Positions 15,906 through 24,812 of a stretch of 35,145 bases of DNA are shown one piece after another (position 1 is the stretch's first letter; the number at the start of each line of letters is the position of its first letter). The position numbers and the translations under genes were made by a program. The notes beneath the pieces are model-generated. The model worked only from the letters and a program-made list of their open reading frames with translations. It had not been told where the DNA came from and searched no databases. Source of the stretch: an uncultured Pelagibacteraceae bacterium (GTDB lineage Bacteria; Pseudomonadota; Alphaproteobacteria; Pelagibacterales; Pelagibacteraceae); NCBI GenBank assembly GCA_902555535.1, contig CACDTB010000009.1:1-35145 (forward strand), given 5' to 3'.

Positions 15906-16490
15906 TCATTTTGATAATTTTTTATCATTAAGCTTTGTCATTGCTCTGCCAGCTGAAAATGTATAATCATTGTCATCCATTAATTTTCCAGCTCCATCGT
16001 AAAGTTTCCAATTGAATTTTATTTTATCTTTTTGTTTTTTTCCAAGCTTTAAAATAGTTAATTCAATTTTTCTTGTCTTTCCTCCAGAAGATCCGGTAAA
16101 AGTTCTTTTTTCACCTTCTTTCCAAACACCTAAAGGAAATTTACATCCATTTACAATTATTCTTCCGCCACGCCTACTATCCCAAACTCTTCCAATACAT
16201 TGTCCATCATTAGTAACAGTAAAAAGTTGGGTTTTTACTCCACTTTGACCTTTTCTTGTTCTTTTATAAACTTTTATTAATTTTCCAGTTTGAGGATTTT
16301 TCCAATCTTCAGGACCTACTATTTTTTTTCTTTTCTTTTCTCCAAAGACTAAATTGGCTTTTGTAAATTTAATTTCTGTATCATCACGAATTTCCCCACC
16401 TGTAAATAATTCAAGTGGTATAAATCTTTCGTTTGCTTGAGATAATTGAGAAATTAAAGAAATTATTAAAATTACTAAAAGTTTTTTCAT
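15906..16490 (-). CDS. secreted protein of unknown function
   Basis: A 194-aa protein with a clear signal peptide (MKKLLVILIISLISQLSQA) followed by a lysine- and glycine-rich domain with FIPLELFTGGEI, two cysteines in GQCIG and NGCKFP that could form a disulfide, and a FTGSSGGKTR segment. I do not recognise a family. The ATG at 16490 shares one base with the stop of the upstream metallopeptidase gene (TGATG), so the two are coupled. A TTG directly before it adds one residue and is less likely. It is the last gene of the minus-strand run starting at 20256. Confidence 0.75.
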   Translation of the reverse strand: MKKLLVILIISLISQLSQANERFIPLELFTGGEIRDDTEIKFTKANLVFGEKKRKKIVGPEDWKNPQTGKLIKVYKRTRKGQSGVKTQLFTVTNDGQCIGRVWDSRRGGRIIVNGCKFPLGVWKEGEKRTFTGSSGGKTRKIELTILKLGKKQKDKIKFNWKLYDGAGKLMDDNDYTFSAGRAMTKLNDKKLSK

Positions 16491-17419
16491 CAACTAAAAA
16501 TATCCTGTATCTTTAATGTCTTACTTGGAAGTATTTTTTTAAGATCTTTTCTTTTGTATTTACTTAACCTTTCATAAAATTCAGGTACAGTCATACCAAA
16601 AGTATTTTGAAAAGATGGTTGCCAATTCCAGCCCGAAGGTTGTTTAGCCCTTTGTATCCAAAATTCTCTAAAAACTAATTCAAATGCTTTTTCTTCAGAA
16701 ATATTATTTTTTTTTAATTCGTTAACTAGAGCTAGAATAATGAATGCAGAGCCAGCGTAATTGCTATCAAATCCATTTTTTTGCGGTGATGTCTTATGTT
16801 TTTCGTATAAATGAGGTTCTTTAGTAACTTTTTTAATACTCCATCTTTTTCTCTCTTGAATGTCGCTCTTCAAAAGGTCTTTTTTATAATATTGCCTTGA
16901 ATAGATCTCTTCTAAAACTTTAGCACCTCCCTCGACCAACCATTTTGGACTGTTTTCAGACAGACACCTATCTCTATGAGAAAGTGCGATTTGATAAACA
17001 TGAAAATACTCATGAACAATAACAGTGTAAGTACGAATTTTATTAATTGAACTTGTATAATCTTGTGGAAATATATCTAGTTGCATCCATGGTTCAGGTG
17101 AATTGCACCCTTCAATGCCTGAGTATTTCATATTAGCACGCTTTTCTGGAAAAGGATTTTTTGTACTTTGCCATGCATAGATATCCATATTATAGCCCTG
17201 TTTCATGTTTGTTAATGTCATATTATTCTTGACCCAATGGTTAGTGTTCTCATTTATAGGCATAACTTCTTGAACAATTTTCATTATATTATTGAATTCA
17301 GTAACCCATTTTTTTGGTAAATTTTCATGAAAGTTATATTTGAACTTAAATTTTTCAACAGCAACGACTGAGGTAGAATAAAAAACTAAAGCGATAAAAA
17401 TTAAAAATATTTTTTTCAT
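16490..17419 (-). CDS. secreted putative zinc metallopeptidase (gluzincin-like)
   Basis: A 309-aa exported protein with an N-terminal signal peptide (MKKIFLIFIALVFYSTSVVA). The zinc motif HEYFH (136-140) is followed 23 residues later by E163 in WLVEGGAKVLEE, the arrangement expected of a gluzincin with Glu as third ligand. Cysteines at 105 and 152 flank the active site and could pair. The substrate is unknown; the enzyme is predicted in the periplasm or outside. It overlaps the DUF1330 gene by four bases (ATGA) and the next secreted-protein gene by one, so the three are translationally linked. Confidence 0.75.
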   Translation of the reverse strand: MKKIFLIFIALVFYSTSVVAVEKFKFKYNFHENLPKKWVTEFNNIMKIVQEVMPINENTNHWVKNNMTLTNMKQGYNMDIYAWQSTKNPFPEKRANMKYSGIEGCNSPEPWMQLDIFPQDYTSSINKIRTYTVIVHEYFHVYQIALSHRDRCLSENSPKWLVEGGAKVLEEIYSRQYYKKDLLKSDIQERKRWSIKKVTKEPHLYEKHKTSPQKNGFDSNYAGSAFIILALVNELKKNNISEEKAFELVFREFWIQRAKQPSGWNWQPSFQNTFGMTVPEFYERLSKYKRKDLKKILPSKTLKIQDIFS

Positions 17420-17706
17420 ACACCTCTAATAATTATATTTGTCCCCTCAGAATTATCTAGTCTTATTTGTTTTATTGGTTTGTACTCTTCAGAATTATAC
17501 CACTCTAGCGCTTTTTCATATGTAGGGAATTTAAGAATAATAATTCTAGGAAATTTTGTTTCTCCATCAAAAATTTGAAATTCACCAGCTCTTACCAAAA
17601 ATTCTCCACCAAATTTTTTTACAAGTGGGGTAACTTTTTCCACATATTCTTTATAATTCTCAAGGTTTATAATTTTTAGCTGTGCTATAACGTATCCTGC
17701 TGGCAT
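17416..17706 (-). CDS. DUF1330 family protein
   Basis: A 96-aa protein with the DUF1330 pattern: AGYVIAQLKI at the start, YKEYVEKV, GGEFLVRAGE, and RIIILKFPTYEKALEWYNSEEYKPI near the end. The fold is a ferredoxin-like dimeric alpha/beta barrel; function is not established for the family. A strong AGGAG (17713-17717 on the minus strand) is six bases before the ATG. The gene overlaps the metallopeptidase start by four bases. Confidence 0.85.
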   Translation of the reverse strand: MPAGYVIAQLKIINLENYKEYVEKVTPLVKKFGGEFLVRAGEFQIFDGETKFPRIIILKFPTYEKALEWYNSEEYKPIKQIRLDNSEGTNIIIRGV

Positions 17707-17733
17707 TGTTTTCTCCTATATAAAAATCGTTTT

Positions 17734-18654
17734 TTACACATTTGTAATATTTGAATTTATCAATTTTTCTTCTTTAGGAGCAAGTACTACTGCTAAAATT
17801 CCTCCTAAAACTATCAACGAGCTACCCGCTATCTCTCTCCAACCAAATGGTTCGTTTGTAAGTATACCTGAGCTTATTACTCCAACAACAATTTCTGCAA
17901 GAAAAAGAATTGAACATAAACCTGCACCTAATTTACTTGGAGCCCAAAGTATTACTATTGCTGTAGGAATAAAATAAAAAACAGATATTACAAATAGAAA
18001 AGAAGACATTGAAATGAAAGCTTCAATAGCAGGCATTTTTCCAAGGTAATCAACTAAAAAAAATCCAGCAACTATATTAAATAAAGCTCCATAGAAAAAA
18101 AATGAAAATACGATTGGAAATACACCATCAGTTTTAACAACTTCAAGTCTTATCATTCCTCCAGCAAATATTGCACCACCCACTAACGCTAACCAATCTC
18201 CAGCATTTTCTGGGAGAGGTATAATCGTTTGTTTACTAAAAACTATCCATAAACCGCCAAGAGCTAATCCCAAAGTAAGTACTCTTTCTAAACCAGGTCT
18301 TTTTTTTAGAAATAATATTTCAAATATTGTTGTCCAAATTGGCGTCATATAAAACAATATTAAAGCTCGAACAACATCAGTTAAAAGAAAACTTAAAGCA
18401 TAACAAATGAAGCCACCACCAACTAGTAAACCAGTGACCGGTAACTCTAAACCCGTTTCTTTTTTTTTAATTAATCTCCAAATAGCAATTGGTAATAAGA
18501 TTAAAAATCCTATTATCATTTGAGCAATAGTCCCCCACCCACCTGTGAGACCACCCTCAACAAGTATTCTTTGTGGTAACCAATAAATTCCCCAAGACCC
18601 AGCTGAAATAGCTAAAGCAAAAGCAATTTTAAAATGATGGGGGTTTCTAGTCAT
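17734..18654 (-). CDS. EamA/DMT-superfamily transporter
   Basis: A 306-aa membrane protein with about ten hydrophobic helices arranged as two EamA halves (FLILLPIAIWRLIKK..FICYALSFLLTDVVRALILF and SLIVLGGILAVVLAP at the end). The segment SAGSWGIYWLPQRIL in helix 1 and the PIWTTIFEILFLKKRP loop are typical. The substrate is unknown; relatives export amino acids or metabolites. It lies 16 bases after the secreted hydrolase gene and 27 before DUF1330. Confidence 0.85.
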   Translation of the reverse strand: MTRNPHHFKIAFALAISAGSWGIYWLPQRILVEGGLTGGWGTIAQMIIGFLILLPIAIWRLIKKKETGLELPVTGLLVGGGFICYALSFLLTDVVRALILFYMTPIWTTIFEILFLKKRPGLERVLTLGLALGGLWIVFSKQTIIPLPENAGDWLALVGGAIFAGGMIRLEVVKTDGVFPIVFSFFFYGALFNIVAGFFLVDYLGKMPAIEAFISMSSFLFVISVFYFIPTAIVILWAPSKLGAGLCSILFLAEIVVGVISSGILTNEPFGWREIAGSSLIVLGGILAVVLAPKEEKLINSNITNV

Positions 18655-18670
18655 TAATTTAAACTGAATA

Positions 18671-19744
18671 TCACTTAACTTTTGATGCTATAAAATCTAA
18701 TATTTGTGGATAATAAGAGTCGAAACACTCTCGATATAACATATTGTGACCTTTAGCTTTTTTCATCATCGCTTTTTTTTCTTTTTTATCTACTGCAATA
18801 AATTTTTTTGCGCTTCTGAGTTTCTTTTTTCCCTCTGGCCAAACTTCTTCCCATCCACCATGCATTCGTGGCAAATTTTCGCAAAGCTTTCCATTAACTG
18901 ATATTTCCTTACCATCTTTTGCATTATGACCCGGTAATTTAATCATTTTTGCACCAGGTATGTCGCCTATCCATTTTAAATCTTGGTAACTTGCTTTCCA
19001 ATCTTCACCTCCATCGACTGGGCTTGAATAAATTATTGCATCAAGCTTTTTAAAAGTTTTCATTTCATCAATTAATGTTTTTCTTACAAGTCCATTTGGT
19101 CTTCTATCCCAACAATTGGGCATATAAGAAATTGCAGCATTAAATGCATCAGGATATTTACCTTCTAGTCTTAATGCATTCCATCCTCCACAAGAATGGC
19201 CTGATAAAAATATTTGATCTCTAGGGGTGCCTTTATCTGCAAAATAATTAATAATTTCTATAGTTCTTTTTTCCCTTAAATAGGTTGGAAAGTCATTTAA
19301 GACACACTCATGCCATTCTCGATGCCACGCACCCTTTAACTTCCACCCACAAGCATATCCAATTTCTTTACCTTTATAGGGATCATTTTTTTTATCTATT
19401 AAACTTCCATTCATCCATAATACAATTTCTTTTCCATTTATTTTTTTTCCTGAAAGTTGTGGTGCCATAAGTTTTGCTAAATAAAGATCCCAGCCCGGGC
19501 CCCAGCCTTTATTCCATCCCCAACCACCGTGATTATATATAACGATAATTTTATCCTTTGGATTATCTATATCTCTGCCTTTTATAATTTTAAGTTTCTT
19601 ACCTTCGTGCCAAACAAATGCATCAAAATTTTTAGGTTTTTCATAGTTAGATGATTTAAATAATAAATATTCAATTTCTTTTGCGAATGAAATGTTAACA
19701 ATTAGTAAATTAAAAAATATTATTAGTGTTAAAAATTTTCTCAT
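18671..19744 (-). CDS. secreted alpha/beta-hydrolase
   Basis: A 357-aa protein with signal peptide (MRKFLTLIIFFNLLIVNISFA). It contains an oxyanion-type NHGG (71-74), nucleophile motif GHSCGG with S184 and a later PGHNAK that may supply the histidine. At least six cysteines suggest disulfides in the periplasm. The ATG at 19744 shares one base with the carbonic anhydrase stop and gives a perfect signal peptide; an in-frame start ten codons upstream would spoil it. The C-terminal half is clearly related to the truncated protein at the right edge of the window. Substrate unknown; carboxylesterase- or dienelactone-hydrolase-like activity is possible. Confidence 0.75.
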   Translation of the reverse strand: MRKFLTLIIFFNLLIVNISFAKEIEYLLFKSSNYEKPKNFDAFVWHEGKKLKIIKGRDIDNPKDKIIVIYNHGGWGWNKGWGPGWDLYLAKLMAPQLSGKKINGKEIVLWMNGSLIDKKNDPYKGKEIGYACGWKLKGAWHREWHECVLNDFPTYLREKRTIEIINYFADKGTPRDQIFLSGHSCGGWNALRLEGKYPDAFNAAISYMPNCWDRRPNGLVRKTLIDEMKTFKKLDAIIYSSPVDGGEDWKASYQDLKWIGDIPGAKMIKLPGHNAKDGKEISVNGKLCENLPRMHGGWEEVWPEGKKKLRSAKKFIAVDKKEKKAMMKKAKGHNMLYRECFDSYYPQILDFIASKVK

Positions 19745-20256
19745 TAAAATATTGATTTTGAATATTTTTTCCAATTATCTTGATAATGTTTTGTGTTTTC
19801 AAGCACTGCTTTTTTTTCTTCCTCTGTAACTTCTCTAATAACTTTACCTGGAGATCCTACAACTAAAGAGTTATCAGGTATGACTTTATTTTCCGTAATT
19901 AAAGCTTTTGCACCAATTATACAATTTTTACCTATATTCGCTTTATTTAAAATGACAGCTCCAATTCCAATTAAACTGTTATCTCCGATGGTACATCCAT
20001 GGAGCATAACTAAATGACCAACAGTAACATTTTTTCCTACTTTTAATGGGCAGCCTGGGTCAGTATGTAATACGCTTCCATCTTGAACATTTGATCCTTC
20101 GCCAATATGAATATTTTCAATATCCCCTCTAAGTACAGCATTAAACCAAATACTTGTATTTTTTTCTAAAGTAACATCCCCTATTACTGTAGCATTCGGA
20201 GCCACCCAATTTTCGCCAGAGTTTTTTGGTTTTTTATCTTTTAAATCATAAAACAT
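19744..20256 (-). CDS. gamma-carbonic anhydrase family protein
   Basis: A 170-aa left-handed beta-helix protein with hexapeptide repeats (VIGDVTL, NIHIGEGSNVQDGSV, VTVGHLVMLHGCTIG). Three histidines, H64 (LHTD), H81 (VGHLV) and H86 (LHGC), match the zinc ligands of gamma-carbonic anhydrases; D60 and Q58 precede them as in the family. The C-terminal helix VTEEEKKAVLENTKHY is typical. Members include active carbonic anhydrases and PaaY/CaiE-type proteins, so activity is likely but not certain. It opens a six-gene minus-strand run, and its start is 19 bases from the divergent thioredoxin-like gene. Confidence 0.88.
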   Translation of the reverse strand: MFYDLKDKKPKNSGENWVAPNATVIGDVTLEKNTSIWFNAVLRGDIENIHIGEGSNVQDGSVLHTDPGCPLKVGKNVTVGHLVMLHGCTIGDNSLIGIGAVILNKANIGKNCIIGAKALITENKVIPDNSLVVGSPGKVIREVTEEEKKAVLENTKHYQDNWKKYSKSIF

Positions 20257-20275
20257 AATCTATATATTTTACATT

Positions 20276-20830
20276 ATGCCTATACAAACTCCAATATGTG
20301 ATTTTGGTCAAAAAGCTATTCCATTTAAATTAAAATCTACTGATAATAAAATTCTATCTTTAAATGACATCAAAGGTGAAAATGGAACTTTGATAATGTT
20401 CATTTGTAATCATTGCCCATATGTAAAAGCTATTACAAAAGAGTTAGTTGAAGATAGTAGTGAATTAAACAAAATTGGTATCAACACAGTTGCTATCTGC
20501 TCAAATGACTTTGTTAATTATCCAGACGATTCGTTTGATAACATGATTAAGTTTTCAAATGAAAATCATTTTAATTTTCCTTACTTGCATGATGAAACTC
20601 AAGAAATTGCTAAAGCATATAATGCTGTGTGTACTCCAGATTTCTTTGGCTATAATAAAAATCTGGAACTTCAATACAGAGGACGATTAAGAGAACTTAA
20701 AAAGTTTATTCCAGTTAAAGATGGAGAAAGTGATCTGCTAACAGCTATGAGACAAATAGCCGAAACCGGAAGAGGTCCTGAAGATCAAATACCTAGTGCG
20801 GGCTGTGGTATTAAATGGAAGTATGATTAA
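20276..20830 (+). CDS. thioredoxin-family protein (AhpC/TSA-like redoxin)
   Basis: A 184-aa thioredoxin-fold protein without a signal peptide. The active site CNHC (C44-C47) lies in MFICNHCPYVKAI, and the cis-proline region reads AVCTPDFFGYN. A C-terminal extension DQIPSAGCGIKWK is shared by this conserved family, whose substrate is unknown. The one-base TAATG overlap with the glycosyltransferase gene shows co-translation. Cytoplasmic thiol-disulfide exchange or peroxide reduction is plausible. Confidence 0.85.
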   Translation: MPIQTPICDFGQKAIPFKLKSTDNKILSLNDIKGENGTLIMFICNHCPYVKAITKELVEDSSELNKIGINTVAICSNDFVNYPDDSFDNMIKFSNENHFNFPYLHDETQEIAKAYNAVCTPDFFGYNKNLELQYRGRLRELKKFIPVKDGESDLLTAMRQIAETGRGPEDQIPSAGCGIKWKYD

Positions 20831-21912
20831 TGTATCTAATCGTAACTAGATCATTCCCACCTGAGCTTGGTGGTATGCAAAGTCTAATGTGGGGTCTTTC
20901 AAGAGAACTATCTAAAAACTTTATGATTAAAGTTTTTGCAGATTATGTAGATGGTCACAAAGATTTTGATGAACAATCATCTTTTTCTATTGAAAGAATT
21001 GGAGGAATTAAATTACTTAGAAAATACAGAAAAGCACAATTAATAAATGAATATATCAAAGAAAATAAAATAAATGGTATTATTGCTGACCATTGGAAAA
21101 GTTTAGAACTTATTAAAACATCAAAAAAAAAATATTGCTTAATACATAGTAAAGAAATTAATCATCCAAAAGGTTCTAGTCAAAACAAAAGAGTTGTTAA
21201 TGTTTTAAACAATGTTGCTAAGGTTATAGCAAATTCTCAGTTTACAAAAAATTTAGCTATAGAACTTGGTGTCAATGAAAATAAAATTATTGTAATAAAT
21301 CCAGGTATTGATCCTGCTCAAGAATTAAATAAAAAAACTTTAGATAAAGTTGAAAGCATTCTTAAAATAAAAAATCCAAGGTTAATTACAGTATCAAGGT
21401 TTGATAAACGTAAAAACCATGAAAAAATAGTTATGGCTTTGAGGAACTTAAAACAAATTTATCCTGATATTGTTTACATTTGTGTTGGATACGGAGAAGA
21501 AGAAGAAAATATTAAGAAACTGGTTAAAGAATTAGACCTTGAAGCTCAAGTAATGTTTTTTAAAAATATAAGTGATGATTTAAAAAATGCTCTTCTTGCT
21601 AAATCTAATATATTTGTAATGCCTTCAGTAATTTATAAAAAATCTATTGAAGGTTTTGGAATTGCTTACGTGGAAGCGGCCCAATATGGAGTACCATCTA
21701 TAGGTGGAAAGGATGGTGGTGCAGCTGATGCAATTGATCATGAGAAAACAGGATTGATTTGTGATGGTAACAATTTTGATAATGTATACTACTCAATTAA
21801 TTCAATGTTAGAAAATAAAAAATATTTGGAATACGGTAAAAATGCTAAAGATCTAGTATCTAAATTTTATTGGTCTAATATAATTGAACAATATAAACAA
21901 ATACTTAACTAA
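20830..21912 (+). CDS. glycosyltransferase family 4
   Basis: A 360-aa GT-B enzyme. N-terminal FPPELGGMQ is the acceptor-side glycine loop. The donor-binding C-domain has SRFDKRKNHE (189-198) with R190 and K194 for the diphosphate, and the E-x7-E motif in EGFGIAYVEAAQ (E274, E282), followed by GVPSIGGKDGG. This is a retaining transferase using a nucleotide sugar, probably for surface glycans. No sugar specificity can be read. It begins on the last base of the redoxin stop. Confidence 0.88.
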   Translation: MYLIVTRSFPPELGGMQSLMWGLSRELSKNFMIKVFADYVDGHKDFDEQSSFSIERIGGIKLLRKYRKAQLINEYIKENKINGIIADHWKSLELIKTSKKKYCLIHSKEINHPKGSSQNKRVVNVLNNVAKVIANSQFTKNLAIELGVNENKIIVINPGIDPAQELNKKTLDKVESILKIKNPRLITVSRFDKRKNHEKIVMALRNLKQIYPDIVYICVGYGEEEENIKKLVKELDLEAQVMFFKNISDDLKNALLAKSNIFVMPSVIYKKSIEGFGIAYVEAAQYGVPSIGGKDGGAADAIDHEKTGLICDGNNFDNVYYSINSMLENKKYLEYGKNAKDLVSKFYWSNIIEQYKQILN

Positions 21913-21935
21913 GATAATATTTCCAGTATCTTTAA

Positions 21936-22823
21936 ATGTCAAAAAATAAACAAGCAATTGTACTTATAATCATTTCTGTTTTTTCTGGAACAATGATGCT
22001 TACATTTTTAAAGTTAGCACAAGAAGATGTGAATGTTTATGTTGCTGGATTTTTTAGATTTTTATTTGGTTTCTTAATTATTTTTCCTTATATTTTAAAA
22101 TCTAAATTAACAGTTTTTAAAACAAATCATCTTAAAAAACATTTTTTAAGAGCAGTTTTAAATTTGCCTTCAATGATTTTATATTTTTCAGCTTTAGTAA
22201 TGATGCCTATTGAAAAAGTCACGGCAATATCTTTCGTTGTTCCTTTCATGGTAACAATATTAGCTGTTTTGTTTCTAGGAGAAAAAATTTATATATACAG
22301 GAGTTTTGCCTTAATTTTAGGTTTCATTGGTATGTTAATAATTTTAAGACCTGGAATTATTGATATTTCTATTGGAGTTTATATGGCACTAGTCTCATCT
22401 TTTATGTGGTCTGTAGTGATTATAATTACCAAAAGAATTTCTAGAGATGATAGTTCAATCACGATTTTATCTTATGGATATATGTTTATGACGATTTTTA
22501 GTTTTATAATTGTTTTATTTAATTGGCAAACACCTACCTTACAAACTTTAATTTATTTATTTTTTGGAGGTTTATCCGGAACATTATTACATCTGTGTAT
22601 TAACCATGCTTATAAACTGGTAGATGTAAGTATGACTCAACCCTATTCTTTTCTAAGTCTTGTATTTGCTTCTGTAGTTGGCTTATATGTATTTAATGAA
22701 ACACCCGATCTATTTACCTGGGTTGGAGCAAGTGTTATTTTTATTGGTGTTTTAATTATCTCCTACAGAGAAATGAAATTAGATAAAGAAATAATTAGAA
22801 AAAGAATAGATATTAAAAATTAA
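21936..22823 (+). CDS. EamA/DMT-superfamily transporter
   Basis: A 295-aa protein with ten hydrophobic helices in two EamA repeats. FFRFLFGFLIIFPYILK and PIEKVTAISFVVPFMVTILAVLFLGEKI mark the first half and QPYSFLSLVFASVVGLYVFNE the second. The resemblance is to RhaT/YdcZ-like metabolite exporters of the superfamily; the substrate is unknown. Its 3' end overlaps the convergent GT9 gene by four bases. It differs from the transporter at 17734 in sequence and orientation. Confidence 0.85.
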   Translation: MSKNKQAIVLIIISVFSGTMMLTFLKLAQEDVNVYVAGFFRFLFGFLIIFPYILKSKLTVFKTNHLKKHFLRAVLNLPSMILYFSALVMMPIEKVTAISFVVPFMVTILAVLFLGEKIYIYRSFALILGFIGMLIILRPGIIDISIGVYMALVSSFMWSVVIIITKRISRDDSSITILSYGYMFMTIFSFIIVLFNWQTPTLQTLIYLFFGGLSGTLLHLCINHAYKLVDVSMTQPYSFLSLVFASVVGLYVFNETPDLFTWVGASVIFIGVLIISYREMKLDKEIIRKRIDIKN

Positions 22824-23761
22824 GAAATAATTTCAGATAATCTCTCAAAAACCTTTTCTGCTGAGAGCTTGGATAACTCTGGAACTTGTATTGCTTTAAA
22901 ATTTTCTCTTTCAATGCTTACTTTAAAAGGTGTTGTATGAGATCCAAATAAAGCTATACCTTTCGATCCTAAGTGAGCTGTCATATGTGCTGGTCCAGTA
23001 TCATTTGCAACAACAAATAAGCTATCTTTAATTAATGTTGCTAACTGAGAAATATCTAAAGCTTTACCATTATCTAAAATACAGAGTGCATTAATATTTG
23101 ATGCTTCTTTTATTTCATCTGGTCCAGGTGCAATAACTACTTTTAATTTATTATCTAATTTTTCATCAATAATAGAAATTAGCTCGTTATAATAAGGCCA
23201 TTTTTTTGATGTTAAGTGAGGCGAACAAAAGGGAAAAAGAAGAATATATTTATCTAATTGATAATAATTTTTAATTTGAGATATGTCTGATGGACTCCAT
23301 GAAAAATCAGGTTTTAAAGTGTGATTTGTATTTATGCCTGAGCTTTTTAACTGGTAGTCAAATCTAGATAAAACAGAATCTTTATCAAAATCTTTTTTTG
23401 AAGTTCCCTCTGGTAAAGTAGTTTCTGAGGATGACCAAGTATCTTTTGTTACTTTTGGAAATAAAATTTTTTTATAAAAAGCTGTTCTACTAGAATTTTG
23501 AAGATCATAAACTTTAGAAAATTTGTATTTTTTAATATTCTTCATCAAAAAATATAAATAAATAAGATTAAATCTAGATAATCGTTTATCTAGAATAACA
23601 TTAGAAATATGCGGATTTTTTTTAAATAAATCAAAATATGGTTTAGTTGTGAGTAAATGAATTTCATCTTCCTTATGATGCTCAGAAATGTCTTGAATCG
23701 CACCACAAGCTTGAGCTATATCACCTAATGAACCATGTTTAATAATTAAAATATTAGACAT
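22820..23761 (-). CDS. glycosyltransferase family 9 (heptosyltransferase-like)
   Basis: A 313-aa GT-B protein. N-terminal ILIIKHGSLGDIAQACGAI and the C-terminal ANDTGPAHM (252-260) plus ALFGSH match the ADP-heptose:LPS heptosyltransferase family. The middle has LFPFCSPHLTSKKWP, the usual G/A-S-x-K-x-W block. Such enzymes extend the lipopolysaccharide inner core; the acceptor is not known here. It starts 32 bases from the divergent DUF6165-like gene and is convergent with the EamA gene. Confidence 0.88.
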   Translation of the reverse strand: MSNILIIKHGSLGDIAQACGAIQDISEHHKEDEIHLLTTKPYFDLFKKNPHISNVILDKRLSRFNLIYLYFLMKNIKKYKFSKVYDLQNSSRTAFYKKILFPKVTKDTWSSSETTLPEGTSKKDFDKDSVLSRFDYQLKSSGINTNHTLKPDFSWSPSDISQIKNYYQLDKYILLFPFCSPHLTSKKWPYYNELISIIDEKLDNKLKVVIAPGPDEIKEASNINALCILDNGKALDISQLATLIKDSLFVVANDTGPAHMTAHLGSKGIALFGSHTTPFKVSIERENFKAIQVPELSKLSAEKVFERLSEIIS

Positions 23762-23793
23762 ATTTAAAACAACTTAACATAGTATAATGTTTT

Positions 23794-24183
23794 ATGAATA
23801 AAATTCTTGTTGAAGTATCAGTAGGTGAGCTTTTAGACAAAATTTCAATCTTAGAAATTAAAAAAGAAAAAATTAAAGACTCTGAAAAACTTAAGTTTAT
23901 TAACGACGAATATGAAGTTTTAAAAAATGAGCTTGAAAAAAATATAAAAATTGATGAAAAATTAACAAAACTTTTTGTAGCTTTAAAAAATATAAATTCT
24001 AAATTGTGGATTATTGAAGATGAAAAAAGAATGTGCGAAAAAGATTCAAATTTTGGAGAAAATTTTATAAGATTATCTAGAGATGTTCATTTTTTTAACG
24101 ATACTAGAGCTAAAATTAAGCTAGATATAAATAATCACACTGGATCAAAAATAAGAGAGATTAAGGAATATACTAAATATTAA
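23794..24183 (+). CDS. DUF6165-like protein
   Basis: A 129-aa, highly charged, mostly helical protein starting MNKILVEVSVGELLDKISI and containing KLWIIEDEKR and FNDTRAKIKLDIN. The pattern V-S-x-GELLDKISILEIK is one I associate with DUF6165, found near glycosyltransferases in proteobacteria; the assignment is from memory. No catalytic residues are evident. Divergent from the GT9 gene, so it may belong to the same surface-polysaccharide function. Confidence 0.7.
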   Translation: MNKILVEVSVGELLDKISILEIKKEKIKDSEKLKFINDEYEVLKNELEKNIKIDEKLTKLFVALKNINSKLWIIEDEKRMCEKDSNFGENFIRLSRDVHFFNDTRAKIKLDINNHTGSKIREIKEYTKY

Positions 24184-24184
24184 A

Positions 24185-24778
24185 TTAGTAAAAAAATAAC
24201 CAACCTCCTACTAAAATTAATATTGATCCACCTATTAAATTTAAAATTTTTAAGTATTTGTTTACGATCAAATCTCTAAATTTTCCAAAAATTAAAGCAT
24301 AACAACTATCACAAATTGTAGCTACAAGAATAAATAATAAACCAAAATATATTATTTGATAACTTACTGAATTATCTAAACTAATAAATTGCGGTAAGAA
24401 TGACCCAAGAAAGAAAAAAATCTTAGGATTGGTTAAAATTACTATTAAGCCTTGGAAAAAAAATCTTTTGCTATATTTTTTGGATTGGTTGTTGTTCAAA
24501 TTTATTTTGGACTTCAGCGCAATTACTCCTAGAGTTATTAAATAGACTGCACCAAGTATCCTAACAATTTTTATTATTTGGTTTAAAAATGGAGAAATAA
24601 ATTCAAATCCTATTGCTAATAAAAAAATTAAAATTAAAACACCAAATTGTGTTCCTAAAACATTTAATAAACCAGCCTTAACACCATATTTAATAGAGTT
24701 TGCAACTATTAAACTTACAGTTGGTCCAGGAACAATAACCACCAAAAAACTTGCTATTAAAAAATAAAATAATTCCAA
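24185..24778 (-). CDS. LysE/RhtB family exporter
   Basis: A 197-aa protein with about six hydrophobic helices. The signature PGPTVSLIVANSIKYGVKAGL (near 18-38) and NPKIFFFLGSFLPQFI belong to the LysE/RhtB amino-acid efflux family. Translation begins at TTG (24778) because no ATG precedes the first helix. It lies 34 bases after the PhyH gene on the same strand as the ABC permeases. An amino acid or related amine is a likely substrate, but nothing specifies which. Confidence 0.85.
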   Translation of the reverse strand: MELFYFLIASFLVVIVPGPTVSLIVANSIKYGVKAGLLNVLGTQFGVLILIFLLAIGFEFISPFLNQIIKIVRILGAVYLITLGVIALKSKINLNNNQSKKYSKRFFFQGLIVILTNPKIFFFLGSFLPQFISLDNSVSYQIIYFGLLFILVATICDSCYALIFGKFRDLIVNKYLKILNLIGGSILILVGGWLFFY

Positions 24779-24812
24779 AATTTTTAAATTTAAAATTAAA
24801 AAAAATAATTAT

